A DNA stretch of 64,000 nucleotides from Saccharopolyspora thermophila. GTDB lineage: Bacteria; Actinomycetota; Actinomycetes; Mycobacteriales; Pseudonocardiaceae. Positions 34,673 to 42,288 of the stretch are shown here, one piece after another (positions within the stretch are counted from its first letter, which is position 1; each line of letters starts with the position of its first letter). Below the pieces are notes generated by a model, which was not told the DNA's origin, made no database searches, and was given only the letters and a program-made list of their open reading frames with translations. The stretch spans positions 521,930 through 585,929 of the forward strand of contig NZ_BMMT01000001.1 in NCBI RefSeq assembly GCF_014646075.1, given 5' to 3'. The translations under genes were made by a program, and so were the position numbers.

Positions 34673-35149
34673 TCAGCGGGTGCCGAGCTCCTGGGTCCAG
34701 TAGTGGCCGTACTCGCTTTCCCCGTTCTCGGCGTGGCCCGCACCGAGTTCGGTGAACCTGCAGTTGAGGATGTTGTTGCGGTGCGGCGCGCTGCGCATCC
34801 AGCGTCGGAACGTCGCGTGCGCGGTTTTCTCGCCCGCCGCGATGTTCTCGCCGACCGCGGTGCTCGGGTAGCCGGCGGAGCGCGCCCGTTCCACCGGGTC
34901 GCGTCCGCCGCTGTCGACGTGCGCGAAGTAGTTGCGGTGCGCCATGTCCGCGCTGTGCTCGGCGGCGACCCGCCCCAGCGTGGCGTTCAGGCGCAGCCGC
35001 GGGCACCCGGCCTCGGTGCGCGCGGCGTTGGTGAGTTCGAGGATCTGCTGCTCTGGCGTTCTCGGCACCGCCGCCAGCGGCGGCGCGGAACCCAGCAGAG
35101 CCACCAGCGGGACGACCGTCCCGCCCAGTACCCGTCCTGGCAGCGACAT
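34673..35149 (-). CDS. Secreted CAP/SCP-domain protein
   Basis: A 158-residue exported protein. It has a signal peptide (MSLPGRVLGGTVVPLVALLG, cut near AAVP) and then a bacterial CAP domain. Family landmarks are HSADMAHRNYFAHVD, GENIAAGEKTAHATFRRWM, SAPHRNNILNCRF and YGHYWTQELG. Two cysteines (AGCPRL and LNCRF) may form a disulfide, as in secreted members. Its activity is unknown; CAP proteins bind lipids or act on cell-wall material. ATG 35149 has GGGGAGG upstream. Confidence 0.9.
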   Translation of the reverse strand: MSLPGRVLGGTVVPLVALLGSAPPLAAVPRTPEQQILELTNAARTEAGCPRLRLNATLGRVAAEHSADMAHRNYFAHVDSGGRDPVERARSAGYPSTAVGENIAAGEKTAHATFRRWMRSAPHRNNILNCRFTELGAGHAENGESEYGHYWTQELGTR

Positions 35150-35288
35150 CGGCGTAACCTCCCCGCGTCCGACGGTCGGGCTCAGGGTGGTTATAGCCGT
35201 GCGGGTACGCCGGAGCCCAGCGGTGTCGCCGGACCCGGCTACCGGGAAAGCCTGTGGATTCAGTCCGAAGTGGACAGCCGATCGGGTG

Positions 35289-35384
35289 TCAGAACTGGTT
35301 GGCGATGAGCACGAACAAGGTGACGATCCACCCCAGGATCAGCGCGACCAGCACGGTGAGCTTGTTGGTCATCAAGCGGGTCAT
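35289..35384 (-). CDS. Very small membrane protein (31 aa)
   Basis: The ATG at 35384 is preceded by GGGAGG at good spacing and opens MTRLMTNKLTVLVALILGWI, ending FVLIANQF. It has a positive N-terminus and one membrane helix. The size and helix resemble stand-alone small membrane proteins, or the last helix of an NRAMP-like transporter. It lies 140 nt upstream of the CAP gene on the same strand. The good ribosome site is the main support. Confidence 0.5.
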   Translation of the reverse strand: MTRLMTNKLTVLVALILGWIVTLFVLIANQF

Positions 35385-35465
35385 GGCGGTGCCTCCCAAC
35401 GTGAAGAACGAAGATCTGCAAGAGAATTCGCTCCACGATGTGGCCCGCGGTGCTCACGCCGGGCG

Positions 35466-35654
35466 TCAGCGCGCGACAGCGGCGCGCGGCGCGGCGGGAA
35501 CCGCGTTCCACATCGCGCCGGGTTTTCGCTCCACCCAGACCGTGTGCCGGAACAGCTGCTCGGCGATCTCCCGGCGCGTCACGGGACTTCGGCGCACCGC
35601 GGCGGGGAGGAGCCGATGCCGGACACGCCCTTCGTGCTGCAGCAGCCGGTGCAT
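35466..35654 (-). CDS. Small basic hypothetical protein (62 aa)
   Basis: A 62-residue Arg-rich protein beginning MHRLLQHEGRVRHRLLPAAV, with RREIAEQLFRHTVWVERKPG and [15 protein letters not shown]. The ATG at 35654 has GAGGAGG 5 nt upstream, one of the best ribosome sites in the window. I do not recognise a family. It lies 143 nt after corA on the same strand and upstream of the 31-residue protein, and may be part of a small operon. Confidence 0.6.
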   Translation of the reverse strand: MHRLLQHEGRVRHRLLPAAVRRSPVTRREIAEQLFRHTVWVERKPGAMWNAVPAAPRAAVAR

Positions 35655-35797
35655 GACAACCTCCTCACACGCTCGTGCCGCCGCGGAGAACCGCGCGGCG
35701 CTGACGGACCGTCGAGACGGCGTCCGGACGATCGCCGGACGCGAAGTGACCCCATGAGCAACATCGTCACCGGGGCCGGAAACGTTACAACGCGCGA

Positions 35798-36886
35798 TCA
35801 CAACCACTTGTTCCGCCGGAAGATCTTGAACAGCACCACGCAGGCACAGAACATCACCACCAGCGTCACCGGATAACCGAAGGCCCAGTGCGTTTCGGGC
35901 ATCACGTCGAAGTTCATCCCGTAGATCCCGGCGATCATGGTCGGCGTCGAGATGATCGCGACCCAGGCGGAGATCTTGCGCATGTCGGTGTTCTGCTGGA
36001 GCGTGATCTTGGCCAGCGTCGCGTCCACCAGGGTGGTCAGCAGCTCGTCGAAGGAGCCCACCATTTCCGACACCTTCGCCAGGTGGTCCTCGACGTTGCG
36101 GAAGTAGGAGCGGACCTCCTCGGCGACCATCGGCGTGTAGCCCTCGGCCAGCCGCTGCAACGGCTTGGTCAGCGGCAGCACCGCCCGCCGCAGCTCCAGG
36201 ACCTCCCGCTTCATCAGGTAGATCTGCTCGGCGTCGATCTTGGTGCGCGGTTCGAAGACCTCGGCCTCGATCTCGTCGATGTCGTCCTGGATGGCCTCGG
36301 TGACGTCGAGGTAGCTGTCCACCACGTGGTCGGCCACGCCGTGCAGCACCGCCGACGGCCCGAGCGCCAGCTGCTCCGGATCGGCCTCCAGCTGGCTGCG
36401 CACCTCCGCCAGGCTCGCGTGCTTGCCGTGCCGGACCGTGATGACGAAGTCGCGGCCGACGAACACCATCAGCTCGCCGGTGTCGACGATCTCGCTGGTG
36501 GCCGCGCGGGTCTCGGTCGCCACGTAGCGGACCGTCTTGAGCACCATGAACAGCGTGTTGTCGTAGCGCTCCAGCTTCGGCCGCTGGTGGGCGTGCACCG
36601 CGTCCTCGACGGCCAGCTCGTGCAGTCCGAAGGTCTCGGCGATGCCGTTGATCTGTTCCTCGGTCGGCTCGTGCAGGCCGATCCAGACGAAGCCGGACCC
36701 GCGCCGCCGCACCTCCTCGATGGCGTCCACGTGGTCCCACGCCCCCTCGAGGCGGTGCCCGTCGACGTAGATGGCGCAGTCGACCACGTAGTCGGACAGC
36801 GGTGCCGGGGTGCGGGTGGTCGGCTGCGGGGCGCGGTCGTTGCGGAAGCCGCGGGTGCGCAGGCCGAGGGAGGGCAGGTTGGGCAC
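35798..36886 (-). CDS. corA: Magnesium/cobalt transporter CorA
   Basis: A 362-residue pentameric Mg2+ channel. A long cytoplasmic funnel domain is followed by two C-terminal helices, with the pore signature YGMNFD between them (GIYGMNF) and a basic end FKIFRRNKWL. Start: GTG 36886 with GGAGG 5 nt upstream. It lies after sugC as Rv1239c does, on the opposite strand. Its leader (36887-37134) holds a possible 23-codon reading frame and a stable hairpin, so regulated expression is possible. Confidence 0.93.
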   Translation of the reverse strand: MPNLPSLGLRTRGFRNDRAPQPTTRTPAPLSDYVVDCAIYVDGHRLEGAWDHVDAIEEVRRRGSGFVWIGLHEPTEEQINGIAETFGLHELAVEDAVHAHQRPKLERYDNTLFMVLKTVRYVATETRAATSEIVDTGELMVFVGRDFVITVRHGKHASLAEVRSQLEADPEQLALGPSAVLHGVADHVVDSYLDVTEAIQDDIDEIEAEVFEPRTKIDAEQIYLMKREVLELRRAVLPLTKPLQRLAEGYTPMVAEEVRSYFRNVEDHLAKVSEMVGSFDELLTTLVDATLAKITLQQNTDMRKISAWVAIISTPTMIAGIYGMNFDVMPETHWAFGYPVTLVVMFCACVVLFKIFRRNKWL

Positions 36887-36912
36887 GACGACCTCCAGAA
36901 TCCGGGCGCAGA

Positions 36913-36949
36913 GTCCCGGCGGGACCGGGTAGTGCCGGTCCGGCGGGAC
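36913..36949 (-). promoter_or_regulatory. Hairpin before corA ribosome site
   Basis: GGACCGG/CCGGTCC (36922-36928 with 36935-36941) forms the inner stem and GTCCCG/CGGGAC (36913-36918 with 36944-36949) the outer one. It ends about 20 nt before the corA GGAGG and could attenuate transcription or hide the ribosome site. Confidence 0.4.
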
Positions 36950-37046
36950 GCTGGCTGGTGGTGCGCTGGGCGAGTCGAGCGCTCGGGCTGTTCCGTGCGC
37001 TCTCCGCGCATCCCGGCCGGGTCCCGGGGAGGGCGGTGCCTGCCGC

Positions 37047-37118
37047 CTAGTGGCCGGCCTTCCCGGCGGGGATGCGGTTGGTACTGCACGGAAGAGCACT
37101 GTCGGCACTACTTCCCAC
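37047..37118 (-). CDS. Possible corA leader peptide (23 aa)
   Basis: GTG 37118 follows AGGAGG at 9 nt and opens VGSSADSALPCSTNRIPAGK, ending AGH then TAG. It is not conserved enough for me to recognise. Its position before a hairpin and corA suggests a leader peptide; chance occurrence is possible in GC-rich DNA. Confidence 0.3.
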   Translation of the reverse strand: MGSSADSALPCSTNRIPAGKAGH

Positions 37119-37325
37119 GATCCCTCACCTCCTGAAGTCATCCGCCGCTGCGGTGGTCGGTCAGCCAACCGACAACGATACTCCGTCCGCGTGGTGGCGT
37201 GACAACGGCTCGCAACCAGTGTCCCGGCGTCGCGCGGAACGGGTGAATCGTTGGCCTCGATGGGGCACTTCGATCCGGCCTGGCGTGCAACCGCCGCCGG
37301 CCGTTCCCGGAACGTGGGAAGGGAC

Positions 37326-37344
37326 GTCCGGTGGCATTCCGGAC
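37326..37344 (-). terminator. Weak hairpin after Nudix gene
   Basis: GTCCGG (37326-37331) pairs with CCGGAC (37339-37344) immediately after the Nudix stop, followed on the minus strand by a pyrimidine run. Confidence 0.35.
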
Positions 37345-37345
37345 A

Positions 37346-37774
37346 TCACTCGTTGCGGGGTAGGCAATCCCAGGCTCGCAGCGTCTCGGCCAGGCCCTCG
37401 GTCAACGCGCCCTCGCGTTCCAGTGTGGCGAAGGTCGCACTGTCGGCCCACATCGCATCGGCGGCGTCGTCACCTGCGAAAAGCTCAGTCCCGCTACTCC
37501 GGCAGGAGTAGTCCAGGATCTCGTAGGTGCCCTTCGGTGCGGGGCGCAGAACGCGCCCGACCAGCCGTCCGACGGTGACGGAGAGTCCCGTTTCCTCGCG
37601 AACCTCGCGCTGTACCGCCGAATGGTCGGTCTCCCCGTGCTCCACTCGGCCACCCGGGAGCGACCACTTGCCCCTCCCGGGTTCATTCGCGCGTTTGACC
37701 AGCAACAACCGGCCGCGCGGGTCGTGGACCACCGCGCCGACGCAGCGGATCACGGGATTCTCCGATACGATCAT
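37346..37774 (-). CDS. Nudix hydrolase
   Basis: A 142-residue Nudix protein. VIRCVGAVVHDPRGRLLLVK leads into WSLPGGRVEHGE and TDHSAVQREVREETGL, a full Nudix box. The C-terminus is acidic (DDAADAMWAD) as in ADP-ribose or mutT-like members, but the substrate is undetermined. Start: ATG 37774 lies 8 nt after TACCCT, so leaderless. Confidence 0.87.
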   Translation of the reverse strand: MIVSENPVIRCVGAVVHDPRGRLLLVKRANEPGRGKWSLPGGRVEHGETDHSAVQREVREETGLSVTVGRLVGRVLRPAPKGTYEILDYSCRSSGTELFAGDDAADAMWADSATFATLEREGALTEGLAETLRAWDCLPRNE

Positions 37775-37782
37775 CACCACGG

Positions 37783-37788
37783 AGGGTA
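37783..37788 (-). promoter_or_regulatory. -10 box for leaderless Nudix gene
   Basis: On the minus strand TACCCT ends 8 nt before the ATG at 37774. Confidence 0.45.
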
Positions 37789-37925
37789 GTGGATCCGGGG
37801 CAGCCCGGAATCGACTGACCCAAGTGCGGTACAAAGCTGCCGTACAGCGGCAGAGTGCGGTACAACGGATCAGCAGGCGCCTGGGCTACTCAAGGGCATT
37901 TCGGACGGGGTGCGTCACAGTGAAC

Positions 37926-38084
37926 ATGAAGAAGATCTTCACGTGGGCCGGAGTTGCGTTTCTCCTGTTCTTCCTGTTTACCGCGCCGATTCAGGCCAGC
38001 GACGTCGTGAACGGGATCCTGGGCAGCCTCCGGGGAGCCGCTGAGGCCGTCATCACCTTCATGCAGAACCTCTTCACCCAGTAA
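37926..38084 (+). CDS. Small exported/membrane protein (52 aa)
   Basis: Residues 1-22 are a strong signal or anchor (MKKIFTWAGVAFLLFFLFTA) followed by PIQASDVV and an amphipathic helix ILGSLRGAAEAVITFMQNLF. Similar small proteins, of unknown role, are common in actinomycetes beside PH-domain genes, as here. The start may be GTG 37920, two codons earlier; no ribosome site is clear. The PH-domain gene follows after 26 nt. Confidence 0.6.
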   Translation: MKKIFTWAGVAFLLFFLFTAPIQASDVVNGILGSLRGAAEAVITFMQNLFTQ

Positions 38085-38110
38085 AGCGCGAGCCGCGGGA
38101 GGCGGGTGCC

Positions 38111-38683
38111 GTGTTCGCTCCGAGGGACCCCGACGAGTACCTGCTGGACACCGAACGCCGGGTGATCCGCGTCAGAAGGCACTGGGCGGTCCTGGTGTGG
38201 GACCTCTTCGAGGCGGTCGGGCTGCTCGTCGGCCTGGTGCTCGTCTCCTACCTGGTGCCGCCGGGCAACGGCTGGTTGGTCCAGAACGTGCTCTGGTACG
38301 CGGGGCTGGCGGTCCTGGTGCGCTTCGCGTACCAGGTCCTGGACTGGTACGTGGAACGGATCGTCGTCACGGACAAGCGGTTCCTGATCACGTCCGGCAT
38401 CTTCACCACCAACGTGGCGATGATGCCGATCACGAAGGTCACCGACCTGACGTTCGCGCGCACGCTGATGGGCCGGATCCTCGGCTACGGCACGCTCGTC
38501 GTCGAGTCGGCCGGTCAGATCCAGGCGCTGAACCGCATCGAGTACGTGCCGAGCCCGGACGAGGTCGAGGACGCGATCTCCGGGCTGGTGTTCGGTGACA
38601 AGAAGGGCCAGCAGCAGGACCGGTTCTCGATGCTCAAGGCCCGCCGCGCCGCGGTGGGCAAGCGCAAGGCCGCGAAGCTGTAG
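38111..38683 (+). CDS. PH-domain membrane protein
   Basis: A 190-residue protein with two membrane helices (LLVGLVLVSYLVPPG and LWYAGLAVLVRFAYQVL) followed by a bacterial PH (bPH2) domain: IVVTDKRFLITSGIFTTNVA, MPITKVTDLTFARTLMG and YGTLVVESAGQ. The C-terminus is basic (ARRAAVGKRKAAKL). bPH2 proteins are thought to scaffold membrane complexes. GTG 38111 has GAGGCGG upstream. Confidence 0.87.
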   Translation: MFAPRDPDEYLLDTERRVIRVRRHWAVLVWDLFEAVGLLVGLVLVSYLVPPGNGWLVQNVLWYAGLAVLVRFAYQVLDWYVERIVVTDKRFLITSGIFTTNVAMMPITKVTDLTFARTLMGRILGYGTLVVESAGQIQALNRIEYVPSPDEVEDAISGLVFGDKKGQQQDRFSMLKARRAAVGKRKAAKL

Positions 38684-38687
38684 CAAG

Positions 38688-38714
38688 CCGCACCCGGTCC
38701 CCGGCCGGGTGCGG
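38688..38714 (+). terminator. Hairpin terminator after PH-domain gene
   Basis: CCGCACCCGG (38688-38697) pairs perfectly with CCGGGTGCGG (38705-38714), loop 7 nt, 5 nt after the stop and followed by TTGGCT. Confidence 0.65.
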
Positions 38715-38759
38715 TTGGCTGGGTGCGTGCCGCTGGGACTCATCGGTCACACTGATCGG

Positions 38760-39632
38760 GTGCGAATCGACCTGCACACGCATTCCACCGAGTCCGACGG
38801 GACCGACACGCCGGCTGAGCTCGTCGCCACCGCCATCGCGGCGGGCCTGGACGTGATCGCGCTCACCGACCACGACACCACGGCTGGCTGGGCCGCTGCC
38901 GAACGCGCCGTGCGGACGCTGGCCGAACCCGGTCGGTTCCGTGTCGTGCCGGGTGCCGAGCTGTCCTGCTCATGCCCGGACGGCCGGGGTCGGACGATCA
39001 CCGTGCACCTGCTGGCGTACCTGTTCGACCCGAACTCGGCGGCCCTGGTCCAGGAGCAGTCGCGGCTGCGGGCGGAGCGCCGCGAGCGGCTGTACCAGAT
39101 GGCCCGGCACATGGCCGACGACGGCTTCCCGGTCGATCCGGACGAGATCATGGCCGGGTTGCCGCCGGACTCACCGGGTGGTCGACCGCACCTGGCGCGC
39201 GCCCTGGTCAAGGCCGGGACGGTGGCCAGCGTCGACGAGGCGTTCGCGAAGTACCTCGGCGGCTCGGGGCGCTACTACCTGCCGCGCACCGACACACCCG
39301 TGCATCGCGCCATCGAGATGATCGCCGAAGCGGGCGGTGCCACGGTGCTGGCGCATCCCTTCGCCACCGCGCGCGGTCCCGTGGTGACCGCCGACATCGT
39401 CGCCGAGCTGACCGAGCACGGCCTCGTCGGAATCGAGATCGACCATCCCGACCACGACGCCGCAACCCGCGCCCGGCTGCGCGGTCTGGCGGCGGAGCTG
39501 GACCTGGTCCCGACCGGCAGCAGCGACTACCACGGCACCAACAAGACCATCCGGATCGGCCAGGAGACCACCCCGCCCGACTCACTGGACCGGTTGGTCG
39601 AGAGGTGCAGCGGCAGCAAGGTCATCGGCTGA
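38760..39632 (+). CDS. PHP-domain phosphoesterase
   Basis: A 290-residue PHP protein of the TrpH/YciV type. Metal ligands are visible: DLHTHSTESDG, IALTDHDTTAGW, VPGAELSC, the mid-domain VLAHPFATARG and the final SSDYHGT. Characterised relatives are 3',5'-nucleotide bisphosphatases or RNA 5'-3' exonucleases (RNase AM). Start: GTG 38760 directly before RIDLHTH, 6 nt after CACACT. It begins a plus-strand run with the RecB-like nuclease. Confidence 0.88.
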   Translation: MRIDLHTHSTESDGTDTPAELVATAIAAGLDVIALTDHDTTAGWAAAERAVRTLAEPGRFRVVPGAELSCSCPDGRGRTITVHLLAYLFDPNSAALVQEQSRLRAERRERLYQMARHMADDGFPVDPDEIMAGLPPDSPGGRPHLARALVKAGTVASVDEAFAKYLGGSGRYYLPRTDTPVHRAIEMIAEAGGATVLAHPFATARGPVVTADIVAELTEHGLVGIEIDHPDHDAATRARLRGLAAELDLVPTGSSDYHGTNKTIRIGQETTPPDSLDRLVERCSGSKVIG

Positions 39633-39666
39633 GCGGGGCCAGTCCCGTGGTAGTGGCGACACTGCG

Positions 39667-39672
39667 TACGGT
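39667..39672 (+). promoter_or_regulatory. -10 box for leaderless RecB-like nuclease gene
   Basis: TACGGT ends 7 nt before the GTG at 39680. Confidence 0.45.
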
Positions 39673-39679
39673 GGTCACC

Positions 39680-40513
39680 GTGCAGGGGCAGCTCGGACTC
39701 GAAGGCATTCCCAGCAGGCTGGTGCGGGTCACCCCAGCCCGGCTCGGCACGTGGGCGCAATGCCCCCGGAAGTACCGGATGACCTACCTCGACCGGCCGA
39801 CGCCGACGCGCGCCGGTGCCTGGGCGAACAGCACCCTGGGCGCGGTGGTGCACAACGCGCTGCGGGCGTACTTCGAGCTGAAGGCTGATCGGCGCAGTCC
39901 GGAGCGCGCCGCCGCGCTGGTCCGCGAGTACTGGAAGAACGACGGTTTCGCGAGCCCTGAGCAGGCCGCCGAGCACCGGCGCCGCGCGCAGGAGTGGGTC
40001 CGCGGGTACGTGGCGCAGCTGCCGCCCGGCACCGAGCCGCTGGCGGTCGAGCGGTGGGTGTCCGCGCCGGTGGGGTCGATCATCGCCGAGGGCCGTGTCG
40101 ACCGGATCGACGACCGGCGCGGCGAGCTGGTGGTGGTCGACTACAAGACCGGACGACACGGGTTGCGGACCGACGACGCGCGGCTGTCGCTGGCGCTCGG
40201 CCTGTACGCGCTGGCGGTGCGCCGCACCATGCACCGGCCGTGTCGCCGGGTGGAGCTGCACCACCTGCCGACCGCCACGGTGGCCGGCTGGGACCACACC
40301 GCGGAGTCCCTCGCCGAACTGCAGGAACGCGCCGAGCGGTTGGCCGCGGAACTCCAGGAGGCGACCGAGGCGTTGGATGACGGGGCGGACGCTGACGCGC
40401 TGTTCCCGGTGCAGACCGGGAAGCACTGCTCGTGGTGCGACTTCCGGGCGCACTGCGCGGCGGGCCGGCAGGCTGCCCCGTCCCTATCCGCCTGGGCACT
40501 GCTGGGGGACTGA
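39680..40513 (+). CDS. RecB-family PD-(D/E)XK nuclease with Fe-S cysteines
   Basis: A 277-residue stand-alone nuclease. The active site reads GRVDRIDDRRGELVVVDYKTG (Asp, then D-Y-K). Four cysteines in the AddB-like pattern, one in WAQCPRKYRM and three in HCSWCDFRAHC, should hold a 4Fe-4S cluster clamping the fold. No helicase domain is attached. It should cut DNA, probably in repair or recombination. Start: GTG 39680 by the TACGGT box; earlier GTGs at 39647 and 39653 are possible. Confidence 0.87.
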   Translation: MQGQLGLEGIPSRLVRVTPARLGTWAQCPRKYRMTYLDRPTPTRAGAWANSTLGAVVHNALRAYFELKADRRSPERAAALVREYWKNDGFASPEQAAEHRRRAQEWVRGYVAQLPPGTEPLAVERWVSAPVGSIIAEGRVDRIDDRRGELVVVDYKTGRHGLRTDDARLSLALGLYALAVRRTMHRPCRRVELHHLPTATVAGWDHTAESLAELQERAERLAAELQEATEALDDGADADALFPVQTGKHCSWCDFRAHCAAGRQAAPSLSAWALLGD

Positions 40514-40518
40514 CGAGC

Positions 40519-40938
40519 ATGCAACCGACTCCGGAGGACGGCCCGATGGGCACACCGCCAGCAGCTTCGCCCCACCCGCCGCGCACCCGGCGGCTGCCGG
40601 AGGCGGGGGACCAACCGCGTCCCCAGTCGGGCGGGCGGCACGCGCTGCACCCGCCGAAGCCGCCAACCCGGATCGGCACCACGGCCCGCACCCTCACCGG
40701 TGCGCTGGCGGCGGGGTCGTTGGTGTTCGCGGTGGGGTTGGTCGTGGTCCAGTTCTGGACGATCAGCCTGGGCCAGCAGGGGCCCGGGGTGGCCGCGGTG
40801 ATCTCCCAGCTGGTGACGGCGCTCGCGGCGGTCGCCCTGCAGACGGTGGCGGACCGGCGCCGCGACGCGGTCGGCGGTGCGGCGACCCTCGCCGCCTTCG
40901 CGCTCGTGATCGGGTCGCTGTGGTTCTGGTGGTGGTGA
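40519..40938 (+). CDS. Small membrane protein, unknown
   Basis: A 139-residue protein. The first 50 residues are Pro/Arg-rich and polar, followed by a helix GALAAGSLVFAVGLVVVQFW, a second hydrophobic stretch AVISQLVTALAAVALQTV, and a third (AAFALVIGSLWFWWW) that ends the protein. No family recognised. It begins 5 nt after the nuclease stop and probably shares its transcript. It converges with the next gene, 10 bases apart. Confidence 0.7.
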   Translation: MQPTPEDGPMGTPPAASPHPPRTRRLPEAGDQPRPQSGGRHALHPPKPPTRIGTTARTLTGALAAGSLVFAVGLVVVQFWTISLGQQGPGVAAVISQLVTALAAVALQTVADRRRDAVGGAATLAAFALVIGSLWFWWW

Positions 40939-40948
40939 GGTCGGTTGT

Positions 40949-42154
40949 TCAGCGGAGCGCGACCAGGGTGTCGCCGCGCTGCTCCAGCACGACCGGCCCG
41001 ACCGCGTTCAGCTCCACCGGGCCGGGGTAGCCCGCCCGGTCGACGGGGATGACGCGGTCCCGGTTGCCGGTGGCGGGATCGAGCACCGCCAGGCCGTCCG
41101 CGACGGGGACCAGCAGCCGGCCCGCGAACCTGATGGCCGGTCCCAGCGTGTCCGGTGCCGTCCACAGTGGAGTGAGCGTGGCCGGGTCGAGCGCGAGGGT
41201 GTCGGTCCCGGTGTGCCAGAAGATACGGTGGTCGCCGGTGGTGGTGGCCTCCACCCGCACGTTGGCCTGGGACTCGGGCGTGCCGGTGCGCACCGGGTAG
41301 CGGGCGACGGTTCTGCCGCTGGTGTCGTAGACGACGACCTCGCCGCGGTCCCGCAACACCACCGCGACCCGTTCGTCGGTCACCGCGACGACCGCGGCGG
41401 ACGTGCTGCCCAGGCCGACGCTGAAGACCTCCTCGGGTTTCTCGTCGTCCTGCGGGTGCGCCTTGATGACCGTGATGCGGCCCAGCTCGCGCGGGCAGTC
41501 CTCCACGATCCCGACCCGCTCCTCGCCGACCGCGATCGAGGAGTAGGTGCAGCCCGGCCGCGTCATGTTGTTGTCCGGGTTCTTCACCGCGGGCGGCATG
41601 CCGAACTGCTGGGTCCGCACCAGGTCGGAGCGCCAGGACTCGAAGGACCGCCGACCGGTGGCGGTCACGTAGGTGCCGTCGGTCAGCAACCGGGTGCCGA
41701 ACTCGGCGTCGGAGTTGCGCTGCGGCCCGCGCACCCCGGTCGTGCCGCGCAGCGAGGTGACCTCGCTGCAGTTGTGCGACTTGCGGTAGACGGCGATCGC
41801 CCGGTCCCACTCGGAGCCGATCGTGCACAGCGGGATGTCGCGGGCGTAGCGCCAGGCGGCCCGGCCGGTGAGCGGGTCGCGCCCGAGGACCTCCTGGCCC
41901 TGCCCGGTGACCACGGCCGGTCCGGCGACCACCGGGACCGGGGTGGCCGGGCTGGGGGCGCGCCAGATCTCGGTCAGGGCCGCCGGAACCCCGGTCGCCT
42001 CGGGCACGTCGGGCAGCGGGCGGGCCGCGGTCTGGGACACCGTGGCGCGCGCGTCGCTGTACCACCACAGCGCGGCGGCGCTAACGACCACGGCGACCAG
42101 GATCAACGCCACCGCGGCGAGGTCGGTTCTCGTGCGCCGTTCCGGCCGGACCAC
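40949..42154 (-). CDS. Membrane-anchored PQQ-like beta-propeller protein (Rv3212-like)
   Basis: A 401-residue protein. One N-terminal membrane helix (DLAAVALILVAVVVSAAALWWY) precedes an extracytoplasmic domain of repeated beta units (VLGRDPLTGRAAWRYARD, LALDPATLTPLWTAPD, LAVLDPATGNRDRVIPV), as in PQQ-like propellers. Cysteines at LCTIGS, HNCSEV, GCTYSS and DCPREL suggest disulfides. Start: GTG 42154 with AGGAGGA upstream. It lies next to the rhlE helicase gene, as Rv3212 lies next to Rv3211. Role unknown. Confidence 0.82.
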   Translation of the reverse strand: MVRPERRTRTDLAAVALILVAVVVSAAALWWYSDARATVSQTAARPLPDVPEATGVPAALTEIWRAPSPATPVPVVAGPAVVTGQGQEVLGRDPLTGRAAWRYARDIPLCTIGSEWDRAIAVYRKSHNCSEVTSLRGTTGVRGPQRNSDAEFGTRLLTDGTYVTATGRRSFESWRSDLVRTQQFGMPPAVKNPDNNMTRPGCTYSSIAVGEERVGIVEDCPRELGRITVIKAHPQDDEKPEEVFSVGLGSTSAAVVAVTDERVAVVLRDRGEVVVYDTSGRTVARYPVRTGTPESQANVRVEATTTGDHRIFWHTGTDTLALDPATLTPLWTAPDTLGPAIRFAGRLLVPVADGLAVLDPATGNRDRVIPVDRAGYPGPVELNAVGPVVLEQRGDTLVALR

Positions 42155-42288
42155 CGTCGCTGCTCCTCCTGCTCCGTCCCGCGTGAAGGTGCCCCGCGCC
42201 GCGACGTGCATCAGCGTTGGTGTGCAGGGCACCGCCGACCAAGTTACTGGGTGGGAGGTGCCGTGCACTCGTCACCTGATCAGTGCGC

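Larger units (their letters stand above)
36887..37345. other. corA upstream region
   Basis: About 459 bases between the corA start and the Nudix stop. On the minus strand it holds a short frame with ribosome site (37047-37118), a hairpin (36913-36949) and TTGTCA-N17-AGTATC as a possible promoter near 37180-37210. No longer gene is supported. Confidence 0.5.

Noticed and set aside
35798-37168. Extension of corA to 37168
   Set aside because: The extra N-terminus is Pro/Arg-rich without homology, and GTG 36886 has a GGAGG ribosome site.
42155-42288. Possible small RNA or terminator between rhlE and the propeller gene
   Set aside because: No convincing inverted repeat or promoter was found in this 134-nt gap.
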